Origin: Streptomyces sulphureus DSM 40104
GTDB lineage: Bacteria; Actinomycetota; Actinomycetes; Streptomycetales; Streptomycetaceae
Reading direction: 5' to 3'
NCBI RefSeq assembly: GCF_000381025.1
Contig: NZ_KB905823.1
Span: 62,001-126,000 of the forward strand
Length of the DNA: 64,000 nucleotides
The notes under the pieces were generated by a model that was given only the letters and a program-made list of their open reading frames with translations, had not been told where the DNA came from and did not search any database. Made by a program: the position numbers and the translations under genes. Below are positions 1-8,778 of this stretch, piece by piece (positions within the stretch are counted from its first letter, which is position 1; every line of letters begins with the position of its first letter).

Positions 1-764
1 TCCGTCGGCGTGAACGGCAGGGCAGGGCGCTCGACGAGGAGCCGTCCGCCTGCGGGGTCGGGCAGGGTGAGCACTGTTTCCGTCATGGACGCCGGCGCTT
101 CCTCGCCGTCGGCCGGCAGCCACCGCAGCCGGCAGCGGCCGAGCAACTCGCGCAGGGTCAGGGGGAGTTCGGCCGGGTCCTGGGCGGTGCGGCCGGCGAG
201 CCGCAGGACCCGCGTCGGGGTGTCGACGAGGTCGTGCGCGTCGGCCCGTTCCAGCCATGTGTCGCTCCCTCCGGCCGCGGAGACGCTGTGCGACAGCGTG
301 CCGGCTTCCAGCGACTCGGGGGCGCGCAGGAGGAGTTCGTCGACGGCGGTGGGTCCGAGCGGGTGCGTCTGGAGGGCGAGGATGTCGACGCGGCGGTCGG
401 CGAGGGCGCCGCACAGGGCGGCGAGCGCGCCGGGTTCCTCCCGCACGGTGGTCCGCATCCGCCACAGCGCCGTGGGTGCCTCGTCGGCCTCCGTCGGGGC
501 GGGCGGCTCCGCGTCGGGTGCGGTGTGCCGGCGGCGCCTTCCCCACCAGGTGTGGAAGGCGACGGTGGTGAGGAGGACGAGCGCGGCGACGGCGAGTGTC
601 ACGGGCCCGTCGGGCGCGTTGACCACCGTCTTCGCCGCGGTGTCGGCGACGGTGACGGCGAGGAACAGCGCGGCGAGCTCGACGAGTTCCCGCCGCCAGC
701 GGTGCGGCTCCTGCGCGGTCGGCGCGGTACGGGTACGGGTGGCCTTCGCGGTCTTCTCCGTCAT
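1..764 (-). CDS. ACT-domain / GNAT-type membrane-anchored protein (C-terminus cut by window edge)
   Basis: Reading the minus strand from ATG at 764, with a GGTGG-type ribosome site just upstream, gives an open frame that leaves the window with no stop. Residues about 23-60 contain two hydrophobic stretches (LVELAALFLAVTVADTA and VTLAVAALVLLTTVAFH), followed by WWGRRRRH. After them comes an ACT-like segment starting at WRMRTTVREEPGALAALCGAL, typical of regulatory amino-acid-binding domains. The last visible residues, ERPALPFTPT, resemble the linker into a GNAT acetyltransferase domain in Streptomyces ACT-GNAT proteins; that domain is not visible here. The ACT fold is fairly clear, the acetyltransferase part is inferred from memory, and the ligand is unknown. 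Confidence 0.6.
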   Translation of the reverse strand, partial: MTEKTAKATRTRTAPTAQEPHRWRRELVELAALFLAVTVADTAAKTVVNAPDGPVTLAVAALVLLTTVAFHTWWGRRRRHTAPDAEPPAPTEADEAPTALWRMRTTVREEPGALAALCGALADRRVDILALQTHPLGPTAVDELLLRAPESLEAGTLSHSVSAAGGSDTWLERADAHDLVDTPTRVLRLAGRTAQDPAELPLTLRELLGRCRLRWLPADGEEAPASMTETVLTLPDPAGGRLLVERPALPFTPT

Positions 765-846
765 GCCGTCCACCTTCGCGGACGGGCGTTGCGTGATCAC
801 GAACGGTGTGTGACCCGTTGATTAAACGTGCATCTGCTGGCTTGTC

Positions 847-1434
847 TCAGGTTTCGCCGAGGTTGCACTCTTTGCCCGAATCGCCTGCCCGGTGCCGATG
901 CGACCGCACCAGCCTGCGGAGCACCGCGCCGCACCAGTGCGCGTACGCGCGCTGGAAGAGCCGCACCAGCGGCAGGGCGGCGCGCACCCACCCGGCTGCC
1001 GGCGAGCTGAACGCCGTGACGGTGAGAACCACGGTCTCGTCGGGCTCCAGCCGCAGGGCGAACGCCTCCTCCCCGCTCAGCAGGTGCCCCGGCAGCGTGC
1101 CGTACGCCCACCCCGCCGCCGACCCGTCGCACCGCGTCCACACCACCCGGCAGGCGCACCGCACCCGTACCGCGCGCGGGCCGATCCCCACCCGCACCCG
1201 TACCCCGGGGGCGGCTCGCGGCGCGGACGCGCACATCTCGACGCCCATCGCACGGTGCAGCCGGAACTCAGACAACTCCCGTGCGGCGACGGCGAAGACG
1301 CCACGCCCCCGCCCGATCCGCTTCCGCACGCACAGCGAACCGGGGAGTCCGGGCGGCAGACGCCCCGCCGTCGCGCCGACGGCGCGGTACGTCAACTCGG
1401 AGGCGGCCGAGGCGTCGAGGTGGTGGTAGGCCAT
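847..1434 (-). CDS. DUF1990 family protein
   Basis: This 195-residue protein begins MAYHHLDASAASELTYRAVG and ends with the RLFQRAYAHWCGAVLRRLV segment I associate with DUF1990 (UPF0548-like) proteins of actinomycetes. It has a lipocalin/START-like β-rich middle (VRVRVGIGPRAVRV, DETVVLTVTAFSSPA). No signal peptide or catalytic motif is visible. It starts 29 bp downstream of the PhoD stop on the same strand, so the two could be co-transcribed. Function is unknown and family membership is from recognition only. Confidence 0.75.
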   Translation of the reverse strand: MAYHHLDASAASELTYRAVGATAGRLPPGLPGSLCVRKRIGRGRGVFAVAARELSEFRLHRAMGVEMCASAPRAAPGVRVRVGIGPRAVRVRCACRVVWTRCDGSAAGWAYGTLPGHLLSGEEAFALRLEPDETVVLTVTAFSSPAAGWVRAALPLVRLFQRAYAHWCGAVLRRLVRSHRHRAGDSGKECNLGET

Positions 1435-1463
1435 GGCTGACGAGTATCAGGGCGCGTCCTCGT

Positions 1464-3056
1464 CTACGCGGAGCCGGGGCTGAGCGTCTGCGTGAAGAGG
1501 ACGGCTCCGCCCTGTTCGCGCAGCCGGACCGTCATCTCGCCCGTGGTGCCGTCGATGTCGACCTGGCCGAAGTACTGGCCGCCCTCCGACGGGGGTGTGT
1601 TCGCCTTCTGCGGAGCCTTGAGGAAGCGCTGGTCGGGTCCGAAGGTGGCGTCGAGCTCCAGCGCGGGGAACCCGCCGGCGTTGAGCGGCCCGGAGACGAA
1701 CTCCCAGAACGGCGTGAAGTCGCCGAACGCGGCCCGGTCGGGGTCGTAGCGGTGCGCGGCCGTGTGGTGGACGTCCGTGGTGAACCAGACCGTTCCCGTG
1801 ATGCCGTCGTGCTTGATGTGCCGCAGCAGTTCGGCGAGCTGGAGCTCGCGGCCGAGCGGCGCTCCGGGGTCGCCCTGTGCGACGGCCTCGACGTCGGTGT
1901 CGCCGTCGGGTACGACGAGGCTGATCGGCATGTCGGAGGCGATCACCTTCCACGTCGCGCGGGAGCGGGAGAGCTCCCGCTTGAGCCACTTCAGTTGCGC
2001 CGCGCCGAGGATGCCCTGGCGGTCCTCGGGCTGGCGGCCCGGGGAGTTGGCGTTGCGGTAGCTGCGCATGTCCAGCACGAAGACGTCGAGGAGCGGGCCG
2101 TGGTGGACGACGCGGTAGACGCGCCCGTCCTCGTCGCGCGGGGGAAGCGTGGTGACGGGCAGGTACTCGCTGAAGGCGCGCAGCGAGCGGGCGGCGAGGG
2201 TGTCGACGTCCTTCTCCGTGTAGCGGTCGTCGTCGAGGACCTCGCCCGGGTACCAGTTGTTGAGCACCTCGTGGTCGTCCCACTGGGCGACCGTCGGGAC
2301 CTGTGCGTTGAAGCGGCGCAGGTGCGCGTCGAGGAGGTTGTAGCGGAAGTTGCCGCGGAACTCGGCGAGCGTCTCCGCGACCTTGGACTTCTCCTCCGTG
2401 GTGACGTTGCGCCAGGTGCTGCCGTCGGGCAGCGGGACGCTCGCCTCGATCGGGGAGTCGGCGTAGATGGTGTCGCCGCTGTTGAGGTAGAAGTCCGGGT
2501 CGAGGCGGCGCATCTCCTCGAAGATCCGGTAGCCGCCGCGGTCCGGGTTGATGCCCCAGCCCTGCCCCGCCAGGTCGCCCGACCACACGAACCGCACCCC
2601 CGCGCGCTGCTGGAGGGGAGCGGTGCGGAAAGTGCCGTGCACGGGCTCGCCGGCCCGGCGGCCGTCGTCGGGGTCGAGGAGGGTGACCCGGTAGTGGATC
2701 TGCTCGCCGGGCGGGAGGCCGTGGACGGCGACCCGTCCCGTGAAGTCGGTTTCCGGGCCGACGAGGGGGCCGTCCCAGCGCCGCGGGTCGCGGAACGCCT
2801 CCGTCGGGGCGGTCTCGACGAGCATCCGCGCCGGCCGGTCCGCGCGCGTCCACACCAGCCCCGAGGAGCTCGTCACGTCGCCGGCCTGCACGCCCCACTT
2901 CGCCGCCGGGGCGCTGCGCCGCAGCAGGTGCGCGGGCGCGGCCGAGGCGCCGCTCGCCAGCACGGGCATCGAGAGCGCAGCGGAGGCGGCGAGCGTGCCG
3001 CGCAACAGGGCGCGCCTGTCGGGGGCGTGGGCTCTCGTCGGGTCGCCGTGGTCCAT
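1464..3056 (-). CDS. phoD: alkaline phosphatase D family, Tat-exported (PhoD copy 1)
   Basis: This 530-residue secreted phosphomonoesterase/phosphodiesterase scavenges phosphate outside the membrane. The N-terminus DRRALLRGTLAASAAL followed by ASGASAAPA is a twin-arginine signal with an AxA cleavage site. A β-rich domain of about 120 residues precedes the metallophosphatase core, whose metal ligands appear as SGDLAGQ, LNSGDTIYAD, WDDHEVLNNW, LDMRSYRN and FTTDVHHTAAHR. Length fits the family. It starts at ATG 3056, with GAGGAG just upstream. A PHO-box-like direct repeat lies 57-78 nt before the start, so induction by PhoP under phosphate limitation is likely. A second, different PhoD lies at 36102-37730. 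Confidence 0.93.
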   Translation of the reverse strand: MDHGDPTRAHAPDRRALLRGTLAASAALSMPVLASGASAAPAHLLRRSAPAAKWGVQAGDVTSSSGLVWTRADRPARMLVETAPTEAFRDPRRWDGPLVGPETDFTGRVAVHGLPPGEQIHYRVTLLDPDDGRRAGEPVHGTFRTAPLQQRAGVRFVWSGDLAGQGWGINPDRGGYRIFEEMRRLDPDFYLNSGDTIYADSPIEASVPLPDGSTWRNVTTEEKSKVAETLAEFRGNFRYNLLDAHLRRFNAQVPTVAQWDDHEVLNNWYPGEVLDDDRYTEKDVDTLAARSLRAFSEYLPVTTLPPRDEDGRVYRVVHHGPLLDVFVLDMRSYRNANSPGRQPEDRQGILGAAQLKWLKRELSRSRATWKVIASDMPISLVVPDGDTDVEAVAQGDPGAPLGRELQLAELLRHIKHDGITGTVWFTTDVHHTAAHRYDPDRAAFGDFTPFWEFVSGPLNAGGFPALELDATFGPDQRFLKAPQKANTPPSEGGQYFGQVDIDGTTGEMTVRLREQGGAVLFTQTLSPGSA

Positions 3057-3112
3057 CGGTTCTCCTCACTGTCGTACGGCCGGAGTGGCAGCTCTATCCC
3101 GGGCAGGTGCCG

Positions 3113-3134
3113 CGCACACGAACGCCGCGTGAAC
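3113..3134 (-). promoter_or_regulatory. PHO-box-like direct repeat upstream of phoD copy 1
   Basis: On the minus strand, two 11-nt units follow each other exactly: GTTCACGCGGC (3134-3124) and GTTCGTGTGCG (3123-3113). The Streptomyces PhoP box is known as tandem 11-nt units beginning GTTCACC. The first unit matches 6 of 7 conserved positions and the second 4-5. A possible -10 (TAGAGC) sits between the repeat and the phoD ATG. PhoP binding is inferred. Confidence 0.6.
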
Positions 3135-3321
3135 TTCGGCGCCCCGGCCCACAGGAGAGGGTGGCCCCCGACCCCCTGTGCGGGGAAGGGACGAGAGGCG
3201 CCGTGGTGCGCCGGTGCGCGTCCGCCTAGGATCGCTCGGTGACCGGGAGACGGAGAGCGAGAACCGTGCAGGGCGGCACCCCGAGCGACCGGCAGCCGAA
3301 GTGCCGTACGGGGGAGGCCGG

Positions 3322-6135
3322 ATGAGCAGCTACGAACTCGGACCGCGCGAGCGGTTCCTGCGCGCCGACGCGCTGGCCCCGGGCCCGGAGCGTACCGCGG
3401 CGCTCGACGAGGCCCGCCGCGCAGCCGAGGCCGACGGTACCCTCCGCACGGAGGTCCACCTCGCCCAGCTCGCCGACGCCTCCCGATCCGGGGCGTCCGC
3501 CCGTCTGTTCGCGCCCCTCGCCCGCCTGCTGCGCGTCCTCGACGAGCGTCCCGGCGACCTCGGTCCCGACCAACACCGCGCGCTGCACCGGGCGTTCCCC
3601 AACGCCGTCGACGCCATGGTGGCCCAGCCGCACGTGCCGCTCGACGCGATCGAGGAGTGGCTCGGCGAGGCGTCGGAACGGACCGGACGCGCCGGTTACT
3701 CGCTTCGCGGCATCCACCGCGCCGAGGCGGCCTTCGCGCTGCACCTCGGCGACGCCGGGCGCGCGGAGCGCGCCGCCGACGCCTGGCGGCGGGCGCCGCG
3801 GGACGGCGCGGCGGAGTGCCGCGGCTGCGAACTCCTCTTCGAAGGGCGCCTGTTGGCGGGCGTCGACGACGCGGGGGCGCTGCGCGCGTGGCGCCCGCTG
3901 CTCGCGCCGCGCGACGAGCTCCCGGGCGGCCCGGAGCAGAGGGAGGAGGGCTGCGCGGTGTGCCGGGCCTCGGTTCTCGCTGCTTCGGTGCTGCCGCTCG
4001 TCCGCGTCGGCAGTACCGCTCTTGCGCGCGGGCACCACCTGCGCGGCTACCGCCTCGCACGCACCGTGCCCGGCGCGCTCGGCGACATCGCGGCGCACCT
4101 GGAGTTCTGCGCCCGTACCGGCAACGAGCAGCGCGGCTTCGAACTCCTCGACGAGCAGTACCTGGCGGGCGAGCCCGGCGTCGGAGAGCCTGCCGCCCGT
4201 CTGGAGTGGCTGGTCGCCGTCTCGCTTGTGCTGCGCCGAAGCTGCGAACTGGGCGGCGGCGAGGAGCGGTTGCACACACCGGACGGTGGCCGTCCCACCA
4301 CGGCGTCGCATCTGCGCGCCACGCTCGACGAGGCTCTCGACCTCGCTGCCCGCTTCGACCGCCGCAACGGCACGAGCGCAGCGGGCGACCGCAGCAAGGT
4401 CCGCCTGGCCGCCGCACCGCTGCTCGACGCACTCGCGGTGCACGGCGGTCGCACGGAGCCCCTCCCGCACGGCGGTCCTGAACAACTCCTCACGCATGCA
4501 CGGCAGTTGAGTGCCGACGGGCGCCCCGAGGCGCCGGCGGCGTGGTCGGCCGTGGACGCGGCGTCCGACCACGGTGGGCTGCTGCCGGGCGCGGCCCGCG
4601 CGGAGCTTCGCGACCACCGAGCGATGGACCTCGCGCGCAGCCGCCCGGAGGAGGCCGTCACCGAATTCCTCGGCGCGGCAGCCGAGTTCGACGCGTACGG
4701 CCTCCCGGGATCGGCGCTCGCCTGCCGAGCCCGGGCCGCGCTCGCCACCGCCTTCGCCGGCGACCCGGCGGCGGCCCTCGCCGAGGCGGACGAGCTGTGC
4801 GCCGCCGCGCACCGGCTCCTGGGCAACGGGGAGGCCGACCTGCGTCAGGTGACGGCCGTCCTCCTCACACGCGCCAGGATCGAGTCTGCGCTGCTCCCGG
4901 AGGCGCGCCGACCGGACACTGCCGCCGCGCAGTTGGACGCACGGTTGTCCGAACTCGTCGCGTTCGCGCAGCCGTACGCAGCCGAGCCCGCGGTCCGCGC
5001 CAGGATCGCGGAGGCGACCGAGTCCCGTGGACGTCTCGCCGAGCGGTGCGCCGACGATCCGCGCGCACGGGAGTACCTCGGCGAGGCGGTCACCTGCTAT
5101 CGCGCAGCAGGCCGCCCCTGGTCCGCTGCCGGCGCCCAACTCGCCCTGGCTCGCGTCCTGCTGAACACCGAGGACCCCGAAGAAGCCGTCCGGGTCCTCG
5201 CCGCCGCACTCGACGACGCCGACCGCGGCGACGTGCCCGCCTCCGCCGACCACGTGCGTCTGCGCCTCCTGTACGCCGAGGCCGTCGAGGCGGACGGCGG
5301 GCGGCGCGAGGCGGCGGCTGCCTGGCGCGAGGCCGCGCTCGCCGCGGAGGAGGAGGGCGACGGCGAGGGCGCGGGAGCCCTCGCGCGGATGCGCCTGGGC
5401 GGCTCCCTCCTGGCGCTCGGCCTCCACCGTGCGGCGGTACGGACGCTCCGCCGGGCTCTGCCCCTACTGGACGAGGCGCACCCGCCGTCCCGACGCGCCC
5501 GCGCCCACTTCTGGCTCGCCTCCGCCTACGGCGCGCTCGCGGCCCACCGTTCGGCCGCCGAGGAGTACGCCGTCGCGGCGGACCTCACCGACCGGGAGGA
5601 CGACCCGTACGACGGCGCCCACCTCCTCCACCTCGCGGCCGACTCCTACACGGAGGCCGGCTACGACGACGAGGCCGCTCGCGCCTACGCGCGGGCCGAC
5701 GCGGCGTGGCGCTCCCTCGGCGAACCGGCCCCGCTCGCACGGGTGGTGCGGATGCGCGCCCGTCTCGTGCTCCGCGCGGCCCCTCAGGCGCCGGCCCCTG
5801 CCCTCTCCGAGGCCGCAGGCGAGGGCGTCGCGCTCCTCGCGGACGCGGTCAGGGGGCTCCGGCACCACATGCCGTCCGCACCGACCGGCGAGCTCCGCGC
5901 CGAGCTGGCGCTGGAGCTCGGCCACACCCACCTGCTCGTCGCCGAACTCCTCGACCACCGCAGTCCGCCCGAACCCCGCCGCGTCGCCGAGGAGTTGGAG
6001 GCGGCGGCCACCGCGTACGCCGAAGCCGCGGAAGCGGGTGGCGAGTTGGGCGAGGAGGCGCGGGAGGCGTACGGCGAGGTCCGCCGCCGTATCGCTGCCG
6101 CTGGGGGACGCGGGGGTCGGGGGGGCGTGCGGTAG
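3322..6135 (+). CDS. large TPR-like helical repeat protein
   Basis: From ATG 3322 (GGGGAGG ribosome site at 3311-3317) this encodes 937 residues, almost entirely α-helical and rich in Ala, Glu, Arg and Leu. Degenerate tetratricopeptide-like repeats are clear in the second half, for example AREYLGEAVTCYRAAGRPW, LARVLLNTEDPEEAVRVLA and AAEEYAVAADLTDREDDPY. An early segment has CRGC and CAVCRAS cysteines that might bind metal. No signal peptide or enzymatic motif is seen. TPR proteins act as interaction scaffolds, and the partner is unknown. A TAGGAT hexamer at 3227-3232 could be the -10 box, giving a leader of about 80 nt. An upstream in-frame start near 3178 is possible but lacks a ribosome site. 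Confidence 0.8.
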   Translation: MSSYELGPRERFLRADALAPGPERTAALDEARRAAEADGTLRTEVHLAQLADASRSGASARLFAPLARLLRVLDERPGDLGPDQHRALHRAFPNAVDAMVAQPHVPLDAIEEWLGEASERTGRAGYSLRGIHRAEAAFALHLGDAGRAERAADAWRRAPRDGAAECRGCELLFEGRLLAGVDDAGALRAWRPLLAPRDELPGGPEQREEGCAVCRASVLAASVLPLVRVGSTALARGHHLRGYRLARTVPGALGDIAAHLEFCARTGNEQRGFELLDEQYLAGEPGVGEPAARLEWLVAVSLVLRRSCELGGGEERLHTPDGGRPTTASHLRATLDEALDLAARFDRRNGTSAAGDRSKVRLAAAPLLDALAVHGGRTEPLPHGGPEQLLTHARQLSADGRPEAPAAWSAVDAASDHGGLLPGAARAELRDHRAMDLARSRPEEAVTEFLGAAAEFDAYGLPGSALACRARAALATAFAGDPAAALAEADELCAAAHRLLGNGEADLRQVTAVLLTRARIESALLPEARRPDTAAAQLDARLSELVAFAQPYAAEPAVRARIAEATESRGRLAERCADDPRAREYLGEAVTCYRAAGRPWSAAGAQLALARVLLNTEDPEEAVRVLAAALDDADRGDVPASADHVRLRLLYAEAVEADGGRREAAAAWREAALAAEEEGDGEGAGALARMRLGGSLLALGLHRAAVRTLRRALPLLDEAHPPSRRARAHFWLASAYGALAAHRSAAEEYAVAADLTDREDDPYDGAHLLHLAADSYTEAGYDDEAARAYARADAAWRSLGEPAPLARVVRMRARLVLRAAPQAPAPALSEAAGEGVALLADAVRGLRHHMPSAPTGELRAELALELGHTHLLVAELLDHRSPPEPRRVAEELEAAATAYAEAAEAGGELGEEAREAYGEVRRRIAAAGGRGGRGGVR

Positions 6136-6646
6136 TAGTCCGACTTCCCGTGGCGAGGCTGAGGTGCAGGGGCCGGCTCCGTACGTGTCGCCCTTGTCGA
6201 CGGCTGAGCGCCGCACACGAGCCTCGTCCTTGACGCGCCCTCGGTTCCGCTTTGCCCTGCGCCGTGTCCCGCGCGGGCCGTCCGGTTGCGCTGCATGAGT
6301 CGGCCCCGGGCGAGTGCTGCGCACCGAGCCGGCAGGAAGTTGGCAGGCGTCCGCGTCGTCGGCATGCCGGAGGGTCCCAGCGTACGCATCACCGAGTGCG
6401 TCCTGTCGAAGGCGAGTTGGTGGCGAGCGCCTGTCACTCTTGTGTCGAGTGGAGGTGAAAGAACGGCCGCCGCGACAGCAGCCCACCGCCGTCAGCCTCC
6501 CGAACAGCATGTCGACGTGCCTCCCGGGCCCGCGAGGCGAGAGCCCCCGCTCCGCACGTCCGGCGAGGGCACGGAGCCGAACGGCCACCTCCGACCCGCG
6601 GGGGACGAGCACCGGCCGGGACCGACGCACGCCCCACCAGCAGCCC
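6136..6646. other. intergenic, convergent ends, no supported gene
   Basis: About 510 bp between the stops of the convergent TPR and DUF1707 genes. The frames here are rich in Arg, Pro and Ala and match nothing I recognise on either strand. I see no tRNA or clear terminator. Confidence 0.5.
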
Positions 6647-7258
6647 CTACCGCCCCGCCCGCCGTGCCCGCGCCGTCTCGAAACGGCTCGGGTGGCGTAC
6701 TTTGAGCGTCCCCATGCGCACACGGCCCGTGAAGTGCACAACGGCGGCGTCCGGTTCAGGCGGCCCCGTGACCCAGTTGACGACGCTGCTCATGCCCGTG
6801 CTCAGCTCGTCGATCCGCACCGCCCAGCCGCGCGGCACCACGACAACCACCGTGCCCATGCCGACGGCGAGTTCGATGGTGACCTCGCGCCTGCGGCATT
6901 CGGCCGCCGTGAAGTCGATCGTGATCGTACCCATGCTCGTGTTGGCGACGATCGTCTCCGGGACTTCCCAGTAACCGGTCTGCTGGAGAACGCCGTTGGT
7001 CTTCAGCACCAGCGGCCGATCCGAACCCCCCGCGCGTGGCGGCGCGTCGGGGAGGTCGACGACGAGCGGTTCCAGCTCCGCGAACGTCTTGGCTGAGAAC
7101 GCCGCCTCCAGCCGCTGCTCCAACTCCGTCAGCGACAGCCGCCCTTCCACCGCCGCTTCCCGCAACCGCTCGGCGACTGCCTCCCGGTCGGTGTCGGCGG
7201 CCCGCAACTCTTTTGCACCGGTGGAGGGTTGCGGAGTCAGGTCGTCGGAGGAAGCCAT
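6647..7258 (-). CDS. DUF1707 / LiaF-like cell-wall stress protein
   Basis: This 203-residue protein starts at ATG 7258. Residues about 18-70 (ELRAADTDREAVAERLREA, then GRLSLTELEQRL and the AKTFAELEPLVVDLP linker) are the DUF1707 (SHOCT-like) module. The rest is a right-handed β-helix-like repeat (IVANTSMGTITIDFTAAEC, IELAVGMGTVVVVVPRGW, LSTGMSSVVNW, RVRMGTLKVRHP), resembling the LiaF-like C-terminal domain of envelope-stress proteins. No transmembrane helix is present. It lies 35 bp downstream of the SRPBCC gene on the same strand, in a probable three-gene unit with the α/β hydrolase. Confidence 0.85.
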   Translation of the reverse strand: MASSDDLTPQPSTGAKELRAADTDREAVAERLREAAVEGRLSLTELEQRLEAAFSAKTFAELEPLVVDLPDAPPRAGGSDRPLVLKTNGVLQQTGYWEVPETIVANTSMGTITIDFTAAECRRREVTIELAVGMGTVVVVVPRGWAVRIDELSTGMSSVVNWVTGPPEPDAAVVHFTGRVRMGTLKVRHPSRFETARARRAGR

Positions 7259-7293
7259 GCCCCGAAGTGTAGGTGGCCGGGCATCCGGCGGCC

Positions 7294-7710
7294 TCAGCGC
7301 GCACCGGACTCCAGCAGCGTCCTGAGCCGGGCGAGGTCGGCGGTGACCGCAGCGGCGTCCCGAGCGAAGGCGTCGTCGCCGGTTCCGGGTGCACGCCGCA
7401 GGGTGAAGACGACCTCGCTGCCCTCGCCGTCGGCGAGCACCCGTACCGGGTTGTGGACGGTCGTCCCGTGGGAAGGCGTCACGTCGTGGTCGAGCACGCC
7501 GAACTCGTTGCACGGCGCGAAGACGACCACGACCCGCCCCAGCTCCGGGGAGTGTGCGACCCACTCGCCGTCGATCCTCTCGACCGTCTCGCCGAGCCCG
7601 TGCGCCCACTCCGGCAGGTTCGCCGGGTGCGACGCGTAGGCGTGGACCTCGGGAACAGGACGGGCGATACGGACGCTCAAGTGCCGCGATTCCTCGCTTG
7701 CGTGGGTCAT
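7294..7710 (-). CDS. SRPBCC-family (START-like) protein
   Basis: This 138-residue protein starts at ATG 7710 (MTHASEESRHLSVRI). It opens with the ligand-cavity pattern IARPVPEVHAYASHPANLPEWA, typical of polyketide-cyclase/dehydrase-like SRPBCC proteins, followed by VERIDGEWVAHSPELGRVVV and HGTTVHNPVRV strands. It ends with a long C-terminal helix (FARDAAAVTADLARLRTLLE) that closes the cavity in this fold. The ligand is unknown. It lies between the α/β hydrolase (55 bp upstream) and the DUF1707 gene (35 bp downstream), all on the minus strand. Confidence 0.82.
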   Translation of the reverse strand: MTHASEESRHLSVRIARPVPEVHAYASHPANLPEWAHGLGETVERIDGEWVAHSPELGRVVVVFAPCNEFGVLDHDVTPSHGTTVHNPVRVLADGEGSEVVFTLRRAPGTGDDAFARDAAAVTADLARLRTLLESGAR

Positions 7711-7765
7711 GCCGACGACGCCAGCGGGCGGCGGGCCGACTCGGCTTGAACCCATCGGACGGGGC

Positions 7766-8653
7766 TCAGCCCGATGCGGCTCGGGCCGCCGCCGTCGTGT
7801 CGAGGACCGTCCGCGCGACGGCTGCCGGGTCGTCGTTCATCGGCACGTGGCCGCAGCCGCGGAGCCGCACCAGCCGGGCGCCGGGTAGCACGTGCTTGGC
7901 GCGGACCCCCTGCCGCGGCAGTAGCACCCGGTCGCGGTCGCCCCAGGCGAGCGTCACCGGCACGTCCGGGATGTCGCTCCGAAAGAGCGCGTCAGGACGC
8001 CGCCCCGAGGCCAGCACCGGCTCGAACCCGGTCGCGTCCCGGAGTGCGGCCGTCTCCGCGACCACCGCCTCGGGCGAACGCCGGCCGGGGCGCGCGTAGA
8101 TGGTGCTGGTGAGTGAGGCGCGTCCGGCGGCGCTGCGCGCCAGCGTCCGCACGGCCGACTCGGGGAGCGCGGCGGCTCCCGCCCGCATGCCGCGCAGCAC
8201 GGCGAAGGCGTACCGCCGCTCGCGCTCCGTCCAGAAGCCGGCCGGGGAGAGCGCCGTCACCGAGCGGGCCCGTCCGGTCCGCGCCAGCTCCAGGGCGAGC
8301 AGTCCACCGAGCGAGTTGCCTGCGACATGGGGGCGCTCCAGAACCAACGCGGCGCAGACGGCGGCGAGTTGACGTGCCGCGCTCGCCGCGTCGTAGCCAT
8401 GCCCCGCTGGCAGCTCAGGGGAGGCACCGAAGCCGGGAAGGTCGAGTGCGACGACGTCGTGGGAGGCGGCGAGGGCGCCGAGCACCGGTTCCCACGCCTG
8501 CCAGTGGTGCCCGACCCCGTGGAGCAGGACGAGGGGTTCGCCTGCGCCGCGTCGCTCGTACACGACGTCGAAGGGCGGGCCCTCGTCGGAGTCGACCCGG
8601 ACGCGGGTGCGGGAGACGGGCACGGGAGCGTGCGGGGAGCTGACGGCGGGCAC
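7766..8653 (-). CDS. α/β-fold hydrolase
   Basis: This 295-residue α/β hydrolase has an oxyanion-hole motif VLLHGVGHHWQAW, a nucleophile elbow GNSLGG, an acid in LAWGDRDRVLLP and the catalytic His in GCGHVPM. It has no signal peptide, so it is cytoplasmic. Its substrate cannot be read from sequence. It may be the first gene of the unit that continues with the SRPBCC and DUF1707 genes, and it is divergent from sigJ, sharing a 125-bp intergenic region. Confidence 0.88.
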   Translation of the reverse strand: MPAVSSPHAPVPVSRTRVRVDSDEGPPFDVVYERRGAGEPLVLLHGVGHHWQAWEPVLGALAASHDVVALDLPGFGASPELPAGHGYDAASAARQLAAVCAALVLERPHVAGNSLGGLLALELARTGRARSVTALSPAGFWTERERRYAFAVLRGMRAGAAALPESAVRTLARSAAGRASLTSTIYARPGRRSPEAVVAETAALRDATGFEPVLASGRRPDALFRSDIPDVPVTLAWGDRDRVLLPRQGVRAKHVLPGARLVRLRGCGHVPMNDDPAAVARTVLDTTAAARAASG

Positions 8654-8778
8654 GGGGACCTCCTTCGGATCGGACCGCTCGCGCGAGTGCGGTACCGCAG
8701 TGTCGACACGATGTCAGCAGCGGCTCGCCCCGGGAACCCCCTGGCGGCCGCGGAGCCGCCCGGTGCCATCCTGGGGAC

